Part shown: positions 30,517-39,730 of the stretch, piece by piece | Layout: the number at the start of each line of letters is the position of its first letter | Position numbering within the stretch: position 1 is the first letter of the stretch | Assembly: GCA_951394045.1 (NCBI GenBank) | Contig: OX595994.1 | Span: forward strand, 1,302,001-1,366,000 | Source of the DNA: Nitzschia sp. DOCU1 | Taxonomy: Eukaryota; Bacillariophyta; Bacillariophyceae; Bacillariales; Bacillariaceae | Reading direction: 5' to 3' | Length of the DNA: 64,000 nucleotides | Program-made: the position numbers and the translations under genes | Notes under the pieces: generated by a model | Database searches by the model: none | What the model was told of the DNA's origin: nothing | What the model saw: only the letters and a program-made list of their open reading frames with translations

Positions 30517-30735
30517 TCATCGTCGCCAATTTCGTGAGGGGCTAAACGGAAAACGAAAGCCGACGTTCAGTTTTCTACTATGGTCTACGGGACTTATCTA
30601 CGCGTTGGACCATGATTTTCCCTCCAATCCGAAGCTCGCCCGGCGATCTGGCGATCGAAAAGATTTTGGCTTCGGGTCATGTCGGGGGAAAAATAAAAAA
30701 AAGTTTTTCCGTTTCCGGAAAGATTGGAACCATAA
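30517..30735 (-). repeat. Right terminal inverted repeat of Tc1-like element
   Basis: 219 bp, inverse complement of 27251-27468 with about ten mismatches or indels. Followed by TA. Confidence 0.9.
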
Positions 30736-30737
30736 TA
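30736..30737 (+). repeat. TA target duplication, right side of Tc1-like element
   Basis: TA directly outside ...CCATAA. Confidence 0.7.
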
Positions 30738-30921
30738 CGTTGTGTGGGAAATTTCGCTCCGCGTGAGTGCAGTTCGATCATACGACGACTCGGGCACTCA
30801 TTTGACTTCCGAGGAAGTAATCGCGGCTTTTGCATGCAAATTCGCCCTCATCTCCATTTTTTGGCACGAATCAACGCCTCACAAATCACGAAATCAATCA
30901 ATCAACCACAACAACAATAAC

Positions 30922-31857
30922 ATGCTCCTAACAGAACGAACTAATGACCAAAATCAAGCGGTGGGAAGCTTTTTATCCCAAGCATACCATCGCTTACATT
31001 GCTTCCGCCAGGTAGAGAATCCCAGGGCAGGCGTTCATAAGCTCCACTATCAACAAACAGGACGCACATTACCGGCAATCACCGAAACCGAGCAAGAAGA
31101 TGAGTCCAGCGAACTTCTGAACCCAAACAAGAAACTTGAAGCAGTTACTTTATTATTGTCGCGCAAAGATATCGATCTGAATCGCGTTGGAATGCAAACA
31201 CTTCTGGTCATGACCAAGACCAGGGTAAACGGCCCAGGACCACGCGTCCAGGCCTCTCATGCGATTGTCTATGGTGGAGGCAAAACGGAAGAGGGGCTCC
31301 GAAAACAGATCTTATCGTTTTTAAGAGATGAAGACGACGACACAGACGATCTCATCGTAGCCAGACGAAGAACATCTGATGTCAGTTGCTCCGAATCAGA
31401 ATGCGGCCGCAACGAGGATGAGGATGCTACGACCTCGACTTACAATACCTCCGATGACGAGTCTGGGCCAATGGGGAAGCAATGGGGTGTGTTGCACCAA
31501 CAGGCACTCCACGTCGTTGCCAACGCATTGGAACAAATACTTCTTTCCGATGACGCCACGGACGCCTTGCCACTCGATTTCAAAGATCCGTTTTGGCGCC
31601 GCGTAGTCGACAGCATTTGCCACAACGTGGAATGGTGCCACTCGACAGATGTCACGGGATGGGCACTAAAAGTGTTGCGGTTGCTTCACACGTTTGAGCC
31701 AGTACTTGTGACTCCTTTGTTGCGCCACACCCTCTTGCCTTATCTGGCGTACCTTGAAGACTACGGAAAGCAACGCAGAGCTCCAATGGTCGAATCGGAA
31801 GCTGCAAAGCTAATGCGACGGGCAGATGTGGTACCCAGCAATCGGGTCGAGATTTAA
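30922..31857 (+). CDS. Helical-repeat protein, paralogue of the 12.7 kb gene
   Basis: 311 codons from the ATG at 30922 (the upstream in-frame extension reads through promoter-like sequence). The domain order matches the protein at 12749-13738: a first helical block (NPNKKLEAVTLLLSRKDIDL, GMQTLLVMTKTRV), an acidic linker (RDEDDDTDDLI; TSDDESGPMG), then KQWGVLHQQALHVVANALEQ, DPFWRRVVDSICHNVEW, TGWALKVLRLL, RHTLLPYLAYLEDYGK and ESEAAKLM. I do not recognise a named family; an ARM-like fold is possible. A Tc1-like element ends 186 bases upstream of the start codon, so its promoter may have been altered. Confidence 0.82.
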   Translation: MLLTERTNDQNQAVGSFLSQAYHRLHCFRQVENPRAGVHKLHYQQTGRTLPAITETEQEDESSELLNPNKKLEAVTLLLSRKDIDLNRVGMQTLLVMTKTRVNGPGPRVQASHAIVYGGGKTEEGLRKQILSFLRDEDDDTDDLIVARRRTSDVSCSESECGRNEDEDATTSTYNTSDDESGPMGKQWGVLHQQALHVVANALEQILLSDDATDALPLDFKDPFWRRVVDSICHNVEWCHSTDVTGWALKVLRLLHTFEPVLVTPLLRHTLLPYLAYLEDYGKQRRAPMVESEAAKLMRRADVVPSNRVEI

Positions 31858-32058
31858 CAATAGGGGAACTCTTGTAGCAGTATTTTATAGTACTTGGGTC
31901 CGAATGTAAAGTTCCTATTGTAGTGGGAAACCCGCAGATCGCGATAACTCGTAACGTTCGCACAATTTCAAACAACACGTGTTCGATTTGTCACGTAGAC
32001 GGCCTCATTCGGAAGCTCACCAGCGAAGCAAAGCAATGATCGAGGCAAGACCGCGTCG

Positions 32059-32778
32059 CTACGAATTTTGATCCGATGCTGTCGGCTGGTTCCATGGCTC
32101 CTCTGGTGGCAACAAATCGACTTGAGGAGTGATAGGTTCAGTTACGGTCTGAATGGGGTGTGTTGAGGGCACAGCGGTAGCTTTTCCAATAGCACTTTCC
32201 ACGGGGGGCTCTTCAATCCGCACCCGCTTGACGCTAGGCTCCGGCGTCAGCGCAGCCTCGCTTGCATCGATGGGGCGTTTCTTTTCCTGCCCAACATCCG
32301 TCATTGCCATATCGACATTCTCAGCAAAAGGAGAAATCTCGGTCTGAACAGTCGAGCCTAAAACCACCTGATCTTGCTCATCGCGTTCACCATTCTCTGC
32401 CTTCCAGCCAGCTTCCGCTATTATCTCATTGTTTGCTTCCACAACTGCGCTCGAATTTTGCAGCCTTGTTACTTCAATTTCCTTGTCTTGCTTGCTTTCA
32501 TAGTCCATTCTTTCTTCCTCTGTCATTTCCTCGTAGGGAATCCATTTCACCACTTTGAATCGAATGTTGGCGGCAGGTGGCCGCAAAACCTTGACCCACT
32601 TTCTCGCTGGACGTTCGGCCGCCCTTTCAAATTTGTGTTTCAGGCCACCACCCGCACCCCCTCGACTCCCAGATCCTTCCCCCCGCCGTCGCTTGGCGGA
32701 TCCACGGGCAGAACGAGTACTTCGTCGGCCAGCGGCACCGGTAGGAGTGCTTGCAACACTGGTGTTGTAACGATACAT
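32059..32778 (-). CDS. BCL7-like protein
   Basis: 239 codons. The N-terminus is a basic Arg/Ser/Gly tract; residues about 50-90 read ERPARKWVKVLRPP and FKVVKWIPYEEMTEEE, which resembles the BCL7 N-terminal signature (KKWVTV...IYKWVPV) of a small SWI/SNF chromatin-remodelling subunit. The rest is acidic, disordered and holds a KKRPIDASEAALTPEP stretch and KRVRIEEPPVE. BCL7 assignment rests on this short motif, so it is moderate. It converges on the helical-repeat gene, 201 bases away, and would act in the nucleus. Confidence 0.6.
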   Translation of the reverse strand: MYRYNTSVASTPTGAAGRRSTRSARGSAKRRRGEGSGSRGGAGGGLKHKFERAAERPARKWVKVLRPPAANIRFKVVKWIPYEEMTEEERMDYESKQDKEIEVTRLQNSSAVVEANNEIIAEAGWKAENGERDEQDQVVLGSTVQTEISPFAENVDMAMTDVGQEKKRPIDASEAALTPEPSVKRVRIEEPPVESAIGKATAVPSTHPIQTVTEPITPQVDLLPPEEPWNQPTASDQNS

Positions 32779-33597
32779 GGGCGGCAGTCGATAACGAGAT
32801 TCAGATATAAAAAGCGCGCTTGTATCAATTTATGGGCGGTTCTTCAAGATTTCTGCCTTTCTATCGAGTGCGCTTAATGAACGGAGACCGAGATATAGGC
32901 CACTACTAGTAGTAGCATCGATCAACGCTGCAAGTTCAGGAAGGTGTAGCACTGATGTAATTATGGTGGGATGGCAACACAGTCGCGGCCCTTCATTTTC
33001 ATCATCGTGGCCTCCAGATTTTGGGGATCTACATACTTTCATACTTGGGGGGAGGTGTTCGTGGGAGATTCGAGAGCTCGCGTGACACGTTTCATCGGAG
33101 TTCGAGTTTTTGTGGCCTGTACTGCGTCCGTCACGATCAGTCGTGTTGGTGGCAAAGTCTGCACGCTCCAAAAAAAGCTACGTATGCGATGTTCTCTTCA
33201 ACGACTTGACAATGATATAGTTCCTTGAGAGCACAAGGGCGCTACATTGAAGAGGGAGCAATGATTCTAACGACACATTAGCAAAGAGTAAGTAAGGTTA
33301 GCTATTATGTGAGGAAAGTTACTCATTTACCCGCTCTCATGGTGGTTTCACCATGATGAGAGGTGCGCCAAAGAAGGTTCTTGGCGAACTCTTTGATGCG
33401 TTGGGTCCCTCCACACGATAGTCATACATTTTGATCGGTATCAAATGTTCTGCGGGTTTCTCCATCAATCTCAAGCTTTCTTTGGGCCGGAGTCGTTGTT
33501 TTCTGCTTTATCGCTGACGCAATTTTACTTGACGCTCTCGACACTAGTAGGTGTACCACTCGAATCACAACATTTTAGCTCTTGATCCAACACCAAC
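32779..33597. other. Divergent intergenic region
   Basis: 819 bases between the BCL7-like and coiled-coil genes. A 113-codon frame on the minus strand (32830-33171) has no family resemblance and is not called. A short CACTACTAGTAGTAGCATCG motif is at 32900. Confidence 0.5.
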
Positions 33598-35427
33598 ATG
33601 AAAGCGCCTCGAAAACGATCCTCATTCAAAATCAAAATTGGCACCGTTGGTGGTCGGCGTGGGCGGATAGAAGATGATAGAGAGCATCTCCTGGCGGCGC
33701 CAAACAGAAAAGAACTACTTGCCAGCGAATTCGTTGTGTCTCTCGTCCCCCGAGAACAAGAAGATATTGTCGAACAATATGATTTCTGGAAGTCCAAAGC
33801 CCAAAAATTGGAACAATCCTTAGCCGATATGAGCCAGCAAGTGCTTATTTCGGAACACATGCAACGGGCGCAAGAAACAAAGAGAGAACACGACGATCAA
33901 GAAATCATGGCTGCCATGAAAATCATGAAGCATTATATCGATCGATTGGAGAAAGACAACGCGGCCCTGGCAGAATCGCTGTCCAAACGAGATCAATCAG
34001 ACAATAAAAGTATTGATAGCGCCTCCTCTGATGGTACAAAATCGGCTGGTGATACGAAACAGAAATACCGACGAAGAAAGAATGGTGTGCATTGGGATGT
34101 GGTGTCAATGATGGCGAAACAGATTGGTGAGATGAAAAGGGAAAACCAGGAACTTACAAACGCGCTAGCTATCACGACCAAAGACAGGGACGCTTTGTTA
34201 AAGGACTCTACAAGGCTCGTGTCTAAAGTGGAGGAACTTCAGGATGAAAATGATAGACTTGCAACCAAGTGCAAAAGCTTGGAATACGCCGCGTTGGCGC
34301 TTGCCAAAAAGCTCCAAGGGGCAAACCAAGGACAGCACACAAACGTCAATCATACGACTGCTGCCCCTGAAACCAACGTTCAAGAGCCGGAAGCAATAAG
34401 TGGAAAGGCGACGCAAGAAATGATTACCAACTCGACGCCTTACCAAGGTGACGAAGGCAAGGAATCCATCGATGCATGTGGGAAGCAACAAGTTGCAAAC
34501 GACGCAGAAAGCGATCATGGTGACGACCAATCTTCCATGGAAGATACACCAGATACAGCTGTGCTGGCCCAGGATGTTGAACTGTCAGAAACGCTTGAAA
34601 TATCATTGGAAAACCAAGATGTCGCCTTGCCGGTGGTAGCGATTCCTACTGACAGAAACGTCGAAAATGGAGGCGGGAGTAAGAGCGCAAGTATTGGCGA
34701 AAAAACATCCGAATCGCAAGAAGACGCTCAATCTAATCCTGCCGATACACCCATGGATAGTTCTCTCGGAGAAAACCTCTCCTTTTGTGCTACCCAAGCT
34801 GTAGTTGAAACTGTCGAGGACGATTCAGATGACAATGACTCGGTTGGTAGCACCTCAAACACGCAACAGTCGAGCGCATCAGTTGACGATGAAAATGCGA
34901 CCGAAAACCCAGACGATCAAGACTGTAACCAATCAGATAAAGCAAGCTCTGTTCGAACTGATCCCAAGCGCGAAGAGCAAGTGCGATCCACAAGTGATGT
35001 CATCTCCGATGAGGAAAGGGATGAGCTGGGTCCCCTGCCGTCAAACCCTTTTGCATCACCACGCGACGGAAGTTTTCGATATTCGCGTCTTTCTGCTCAA
35101 GGACTCACTGACATGGAAAGGTACATTCAAGAGGTTACAGCTTGGCGACGTGCAAACGAACAAGCTTATCAGGCTACAATGTTGGCTGTTCGAGAGTATG
35201 AGGCCCGTCGCCCGAAACCAGAAATTCAATCACCCCCCACAGAGCCCGAAAGGACTTCCGATGCGCGGACACAAATATTTGAAAGTATGAACACGAATGC
35301 TAAGTGGCGTGACAAGTTGTTCCCTCGTGTACATGGAAGTGACAACAGCAGTGAGGCAGCGTTGAGAATTTTGGAATCGATGAAAGGAAGTGACACCGAC
35401 GAAAGCGACAGTGGATTATTGTGCTAG
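33598..35427 (+). CDS. Coiled-coil protein of unknown function
   Basis: 609 codons, no intron seen. The N-terminus is basic (MKAPRKRSSFKIKIG). Coiled coils occupy about residues 55-130 (EQYDFWKSKAQKLEQSLADM; IMKHYIDRLEKDNAALAESL) and 165-240 (VHWDVVSMMAKQIGEMKREN; SKVEELQDENDRLATKCKSL). The remaining 350 residues are disordered, acidic and Ser/Asp/Glu-rich, ending with a helical segment that includes GLTDMERYIQEVTAWRRANE and a tail EAALRILESMKGSDTDESDS. No family recognised. Could be a cytoskeletal or trafficking scaffold; the sequence shows only the architecture. Confidence 0.85.
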   Translation: MKAPRKRSSFKIKIGTVGGRRGRIEDDREHLLAAPNRKELLASEFVVSLVPREQEDIVEQYDFWKSKAQKLEQSLADMSQQVLISEHMQRAQETKREHDDQEIMAAMKIMKHYIDRLEKDNAALAESLSKRDQSDNKSIDSASSDGTKSAGDTKQKYRRRKNGVHWDVVSMMAKQIGEMKRENQELTNALAITTKDRDALLKDSTRLVSKVEELQDENDRLATKCKSLEYAALALAKKLQGANQGQHTNVNHTTAAPETNVQEPEAISGKATQEMITNSTPYQGDEGKESIDACGKQQVANDAESDHGDDQSSMEDTPDTAVLAQDVELSETLEISLENQDVALPVVAIPTDRNVENGGGSKSASIGEKTSESQEDAQSNPADTPMDSSLGENLSFCATQAVVETVEDDSDDNDSVGSTSNTQQSSASVDDENATENPDDQDCNQSDKASSVRTDPKREEQVRSTSDVISDEERDELGPLPSNPFASPRDGSFRYSRLSAQGLTDMERYIQEVTAWRRANEQAYQATMLAVREYEARRPKPEIQSPPTEPERTSDARTQIFESMNTNAKWRDKLFPRVHGSDNSSEAALRILESMKGSDTDESDSGLLC

Positions 35428-35878
35428 GAGTTATTGGAGGTGCAATTACATATCATCATCATCATGACAAGCTTGCTGCTTCTACTACCAGTACTCTAGT
35501 AGCAGTAAGAGTAGAGTATTGGCCGGAAACTCCGCAGAGGGCGTTGCCTTTTACGAATAGCCAATACTAGTTTCGACTACCGGTAGTAAAACCCAACTTT
35601 AGGATATTTTGCAGAGCGGTGGAACCGAGTCATGAATCGAATGAGCACCCGTGATTGGTCGTCTGTCAACTGTCCTGTAGTCGTCTCAATCAAAGATTCT
35701 CCCCCGCGCTGGCCCGCCCGCCGATGACCGGTGGTTTTGATGGCATCTTTCATGTCATATCTCCTTCAACTACCATCGCGTAGTTCCATAGAACTCGATT
35801 TGTCGTCGCCTACTGCCGTATCATTGTCAGTGATGGCATATTCCCTCGTCAAAGCTGCCTCTCGAGCCATTACCAAAC
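35428..35878. other. Intergenic region
   Basis: Between two genes in the same direction. It contains CTAGTAGCAGTAAGAGTAG-type repeats (35465-35525) and (ATC)n at 35450. The leader of the next gene holds an in-frame-free ATG at 35741. No gene supported. Confidence 0.5.
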
Positions 35879-37099
35879 ATGCTCCAGCCGCTAACAACTC
35901 TTGCACTATCGATACTTACCATTGGGGCCATTGAAAGTGGTGTCAACGCATTTTCAGCCGCGCCGACTTTGCTGCACACACGCGTCGAGTCCTCCTTGCC
36001 GTCACCCAGGCCAGCAAAATGGCAAGGACGCTTGCGGGCCGCCTCTGACTATGAAGCTCTTGATGGTGAGAAGCGTATCAATCTCAAAATCGATCTAGAT
36101 CAAAGCAAGGTTGCTACGACGACCGAGATAGGAAGCGGCGAGAAGAAGGTGTATTGCCGATGCTGGCATTCGGGAACTTTTCCGATGTGCGATGGCACTC
36201 ACCTCAAACACAACGCCGCATGCAATGATAATGTGGGTCCCTTGATCTTGAGTGGTCCTAAGAAAACAGCGAAAAAGAGCAAAGTAGAAGGCCGAAAGAA
36301 ACGTGTTCTCTTTGGATATCGGGCGACTGCCATTGCCTACCTTCTCTACTGCCAAAAATATTTTACTGTCAAGGGCATTCAACCGTTTGCTATTCAAGTC
36401 ACAAGTGGATATGCGTTGGCGGCAGGGCTGGCTTATATTCTTGCTTCGGCGGTACAAGGCGACCGATTGGCCAGCGACACCTACAAACGACTAAATCTCG
36501 CCTTGGTAGAATTTGGACTGATTGGTATCCTGGGATGGGGCCTAGTTAAGTTTGGAGCGACAGTGCCCGGGTTCTCTCCTCTACTCGTTCCTCCGATTTT
36601 GGCGACAATTAATGGTATCAAGGGGTACGGATATGGTTTGCTGGGATGGGAAAAATCAGGCGATGCTTCTGTCGTAAGAGATTTCATGGATGGAGTCAAA
36701 AGCACCGTTTTAGGATATTTTTCCCTGCCCAAAAACGTCAAGGCAACGGGCTATCTGGCAGCTACATGGATGGTGACTGGGATGAAGCTAGCAAAACTAC
36801 TGGAGATCGTTCAGCTTGTGGCTGGGGGTGCTACGGGCTTGACAATCTATACGAGACTATCTCGTTTTGCGAGGTACGCAATGGCTTCTACCGTATTGTA
36901 TACTCTCTACGATGCCGCAAATCGCAATCGCCTCGAGGGAACTACATTTATCGAGCTTAATTTCATGTCCTCCGCGGTGTTAGCGGCTCTTTCTTCCTTT
37001 GCGGGGATAGCGAGTCCTATCGGAGGGGCGGCAGCTGCATTCTCTGCGTTTTCCGCGTTCAATGGAGTTGCATCTATTCTGAAAAAGCGCCAATCCTGA
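35879..37099 (+). CDS. Plastid-targeted CDGSH iron-sulfur membrane protein
   Basis: 406 codons. The leader is a typical diatom bipartite plastid signal: a signal peptide (MLQPLTTLALSILTIGAIES) ending at GVNA|FSAAP, an ASAFAP-type motif with F at +1. A CDGSH domain follows at about residues 92-113: YCRCWHSGTFPMCDGTHLKH, with the three Cys and one His that hold a [2Fe-2S] cluster in NEET proteins. The C-terminal about 270 residues form several hydrophobic segments (GYALAAGLAYILASAV; FGLIGILGWGLV; LLVPPILATINGIKGYGYG; SPIGGAAAAFSAFSAF), suggesting a membrane domain I do not recognise. NEET proteins sense or transfer Fe-S clusters. An Fe-S membrane protein of the plastid is a fair inference. Confidence 0.87.
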   Translation: MLQPLTTLALSILTIGAIESGVNAFSAAPTLLHTRVESSLPSPRPAKWQGRLRAASDYEALDGEKRINLKIDLDQSKVATTTEIGSGEKKVYCRCWHSGTFPMCDGTHLKHNAACNDNVGPLILSGPKKTAKKSKVEGRKKRVLFGYRATAIAYLLYCQKYFTVKGIQPFAIQVTSGYALAAGLAYILASAVQGDRLASDTYKRLNLALVEFGLIGILGWGLVKFGATVPGFSPLLVPPILATINGIKGYGYGLLGWEKSGDASVVRDFMDGVKSTVLGYFSLPKNVKATGYLAATWMVTGMKLAKLLEIVQLVAGGATGLTIYTRLSRFARYAMASTVLYTLYDAANRNRLEGTTFIELNFMSSAVLAALSSFAGIASPIGGAAAAFSAFSAFNGVASILKKRQS

Positions 37100-37243
37100 G
37101 ATTGTGGTAAATGATACTAGCTAGATCTCCGTTTTTCCACTTGCTAAGACTAGTTGTCCAAAAAACAGCTACACATCGAGCCCATATGCTTGCAAAACCA
37201 TACGTTTGATTGCGCAGCATTGCCTGGTCTATTCGGGCAAGCC

Positions 37244-39730
37244 TCAGCTTGCTTTTGACATTGTTTTTGAAAGCATCCGCTGCTTTTCCGCTTGCTGGAT
37301 ACCGTAGGGCGTAAGTAACATATTTCCAACGCATCGCGTTCCGTCTTCGATCTCGTGAATGAATGGTGTCTCTTGCATGACGTCGTCGTCCTTGTTTCCA
37401 AAATAGGGCTTGGGACGGAGAGAGTAAGGAATGGGCAAATGAATCGTCTTTTGCTGGGGATCTTCCAGAGACTGACACGAACAGCCGTTGGGCGCAAACG
37501 TATACAAGCGCTTTTCCCTCTGTTGAATGCGACTCGTAAACAAAACACCCAATTCAAAGTTAGCATATTGCACCGATTCTTTAGTCGTAGTAAAGGGATC
37601 TGCCTCTGCAACCTTCTTGCCTTGTGCACCATGTGACAAGCAGGCGCTTGTTAAAAGAAACCAGGACAGATATTCTTGAGCACTACTAGTCTGAAATCCG
37701 TGCTTGCGAACTGCAGAATGCTTGGTCACGAGACGGCCAATCGACTTGAAATGGGGCACCAAGGTGGATGGACGTTGGGCTGGTTCGCTTTCGCGAAAGC
37801 GTGTCATTCGAGCAACGCAATCCCTGTCTATGGAATTGAAAGCTTGTGACGATAAGAACACAAATGACGAGTGTGGATCATCTTGGGACGCTTCATCGGT
37901 GTTGCCTTCGTCATCCTCCAAACCGTTCGCCTTGTGAATGAAATCTCTGGAAGGCCACACAACGTCCATGCGATCCAGCAGACCTTCCTCGTCCCAGTAA
38001 TCCAGCGTCCCATCATCACTCTCGTCGCCTCCTCCATCGCTAGTAGGACGAACATTGAGATAGCTTCTCACCACATCTGCCAATTCGCCTCGTTTCCATT
38101 TCCCACCAAGACTGGTCGGTTGCATGATCAACCGATCGTTGCCAGATTGCACCAGTGTCTGCTGCTGAAGAATATATTGGACACGATGCCGTCCATAATA
38201 GCGAGGAGATGTTGTTTGGTGCGTACACTTGGATTCTGACTTTGGTTTCTTTGAACCATTTGTTTCAAAGTCACCAGGAATAACCGGAACGAGATGCACC
38301 TGGGCCTTTTCAAAGTAGAACGATTGTGCCAGTTCTTCCAAAGGAAACTCCAAGTGCTTCTGAAAAAAGTCACGTATTTGTAAATCACCGCTCAATACTG
38401 AATCATCCAGCTTTTGCAAAAAGTCTTGAAGGACGACCCCAAAGTCGTTGGTGTTCTTGACCGATGGTACTGGGCTACTTTTGGCGGATCGTTTGCCATT
38501 AGTAGTACTGCTTGCTGGTTGACGTCGTAACCGCTCTTGTTGTTGTTGATATCGTCGATTGGGCCGAAAACGTTGGATCCAACTTCCTTCGATGGTCCGT
38601 GTTCTCGTCAGATTGGCGGTGGATACCACAACAACAACATCGCCGCTGGATTCGAAGAGAATCATAAACTTGGGATGGTAGACACCTCGCTTGGACTCGA
38701 GCTTGGATGCTGCTGCTTCGCTTTCTTTCTTCTTCAAGGCTACCGATGACTCTACTGAGACTCGTTTATTCGAATTCTCGTTGGGCTTTTTCCAGGCTGA
38801 TAGTACACGAGTAAAGTAGCAGTGTTTCCCCATATCCATATTCGTAGCCGCTGATGTGGTTGCAGCTTCCGGTGTGACTGTAGGTTTTGGTGGTGCTGCC
38901 AGAGCCGATGCTTGGAAGGCATTCCTAGGTTTTGCTGCCTCTGGGGACGCAGAATCCACCCCATTTGCACTGGGTACTGCGGGAACAGCCGCCATTGACA
39001 CCGAATCCTGCTGAGTATGCAAGGATAGCCCAGCAGCACCATCCGAGCTAGAGGAAGTCTCGCCTTGACTTTCCACTTTTGCCTCTACTACATTCAACCC
39101 GGTCGTCGACGAGAAGTCAACTACCGGAATCTTTTTGGTGGATCTGGCATCATCTCGACTCGGAGGCTGCGCCACGGAAGCTTCTTGGCACTGGGGCATT
39201 ACAGAAGGGCTACTGTGCTGCAGATTCAGCCCCTTCTCTTGACTCGACTCTAAAAATGACCATGATGGCAGGGAAGAAGTCTCATCATCATCCGATTCTT
39301 CGGCAGTGCGTTCCTCGCGTCGTCGTACTCTTGTTGTAAACTTCTTGTCCCCGTGTACAATCAATGTAGGGACCGTCGCCTGTGGGCCCACCAAGTTTGG
39401 AAAGCACTCCATCATCCATTGAGTGTCCATCACAAAGGTTCCCAGCACGGCGGCTTTCAAATCCAGCGATTGCACAAAGCGTTCCCGATGAAAGAGTGGT
39501 GGAGCTTGTTTACATCCACAGGTACAACCCCCCGATTCACTGTTGCAAGGAAGAGAATCACCCTCGACATGATGTAGATAGAATCGGTCGCTCCAGTAAC
39601 GAATGCCGTCCAATGTCACACTCGGTGCCTCTAAAACGGCATGTGCCAAGGCTAACTGATCCTTCCACGAGGAAGGCCGTTTGGAAGGACCCACATTAGC
39701 TTCCCAGGAACGGTCGGGACGCTTGGACAT
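37244..39730 (-). CDS. TDP1: Tyrosyl-DNA phosphodiesterase 1 family protein
   Basis: 828 codons from the ATG at 39730; an in-frame upstream start would add 59 residues with a hydrophobic stretch but poor protein character. TDP1 repairs covalent topoisomerase I-DNA ends. Two HKD-type motifs are visible: HPKFMILFESS...STANLTRT near residues 349-372 and PHFKSIGRL...FLLTSACLSHGAQG near 657-705. The N-terminal part has VTLDGIRYWSDRFYL and a Cys cluster (CNSESGGCTCGC) not usual in human TDP1, and an acidic Ser-rich linker. Several low-complexity insertions make it longer than the 608-residue human enzyme. The second Lys-containing motif is preserved, so catalysis looks possible. Nuclear location inferred. 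It overlaps no neighbour and is convergent with the CDGSH gene. Confidence 0.78.
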   Translation of the reverse strand: MSKRPDRSWEANVGPSKRPSSWKDQLALAHAVLEAPSVTLDGIRYWSDRFYLHHVEGDSLPCNSESGGCTCGCKQAPPLFHRERFVQSLDLKAAVLGTFVMDTQWMMECFPNLVGPQATVPTLIVHGDKKFTTRVRRREERTAEESDDDETSSLPSWSFLESSQEKGLNLQHSSPSVMPQCQEASVAQPPSRDDARSTKKIPVVDFSSTTGLNVVEAKVESQGETSSSSDGAAGLSLHTQQDSVSMAAVPAVPSANGVDSASPEAAKPRNAFQASALAAPPKPTVTPEAATTSAATNMDMGKHCYFTRVLSAWKKPNENSNKRVSVESSVALKKKESEAAASKLESKRGVYHPKFMILFESSGDVVVVVSTANLTRTRTIEGSWIQRFRPNRRYQQQQERLRRQPASSTTNGKRSAKSSPVPSVKNTNDFGVVLQDFLQKLDDSVLSGDLQIRDFFQKHLEFPLEELAQSFYFEKAQVHLVPVIPGDFETNGSKKPKSESKCTHQTTSPRYYGRHRVQYILQQQTLVQSGNDRLIMQPTSLGGKWKRGELADVVRSYLNVRPTSDGGGDESDDGTLDYWDEEGLLDRMDVVWPSRDFIHKANGLEDDEGNTDEASQDDPHSSFVFLSSQAFNSIDRDCVARMTRFRESEPAQRPSTLVPHFKSIGRLVTKHSAVRKHGFQTSSAQEYLSWFLLTSACLSHGAQGKKVAEADPFTTTKESVQYANFELGVLFTSRIQQREKRLYTFAPNGCSCQSLEDPQQKTIHLPIPYSLRPKPYFGNKDDDVMQETPFIHEIEDGTRCVGNMLLTPYGIQQAEKQRMLSKTMSKAS

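Larger units (their letters stand above)
27251..30735. mobile_element. Tc1/mariner-like DNA transposon with long inverted repeats
   Basis: 3,485 bp bounded by TA. The ends are long inverted repeats (about 218 bp, 27251-27468 and 30517-30735) with some ten differences. Inside are two convergent genes: a coiled-coil protein on the plus strand and a DDE transposase on the minus strand. Each gene begins just inside its repeat, so both genes have almost the same upstream sequence. The TA duplication and transposase type point to the IS630-Tc1-mariner superfamily. The slight divergence of the arms suggests it is older than the copia insertion. Confidence 0.9.

Noticed and set aside
32830..33171. 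113-codon minus-strand frame between the BCL7-like and coiled-coil genes
   Set aside because: No domain, no clear start context and composition like intergenic DNA; kept as unassigned.
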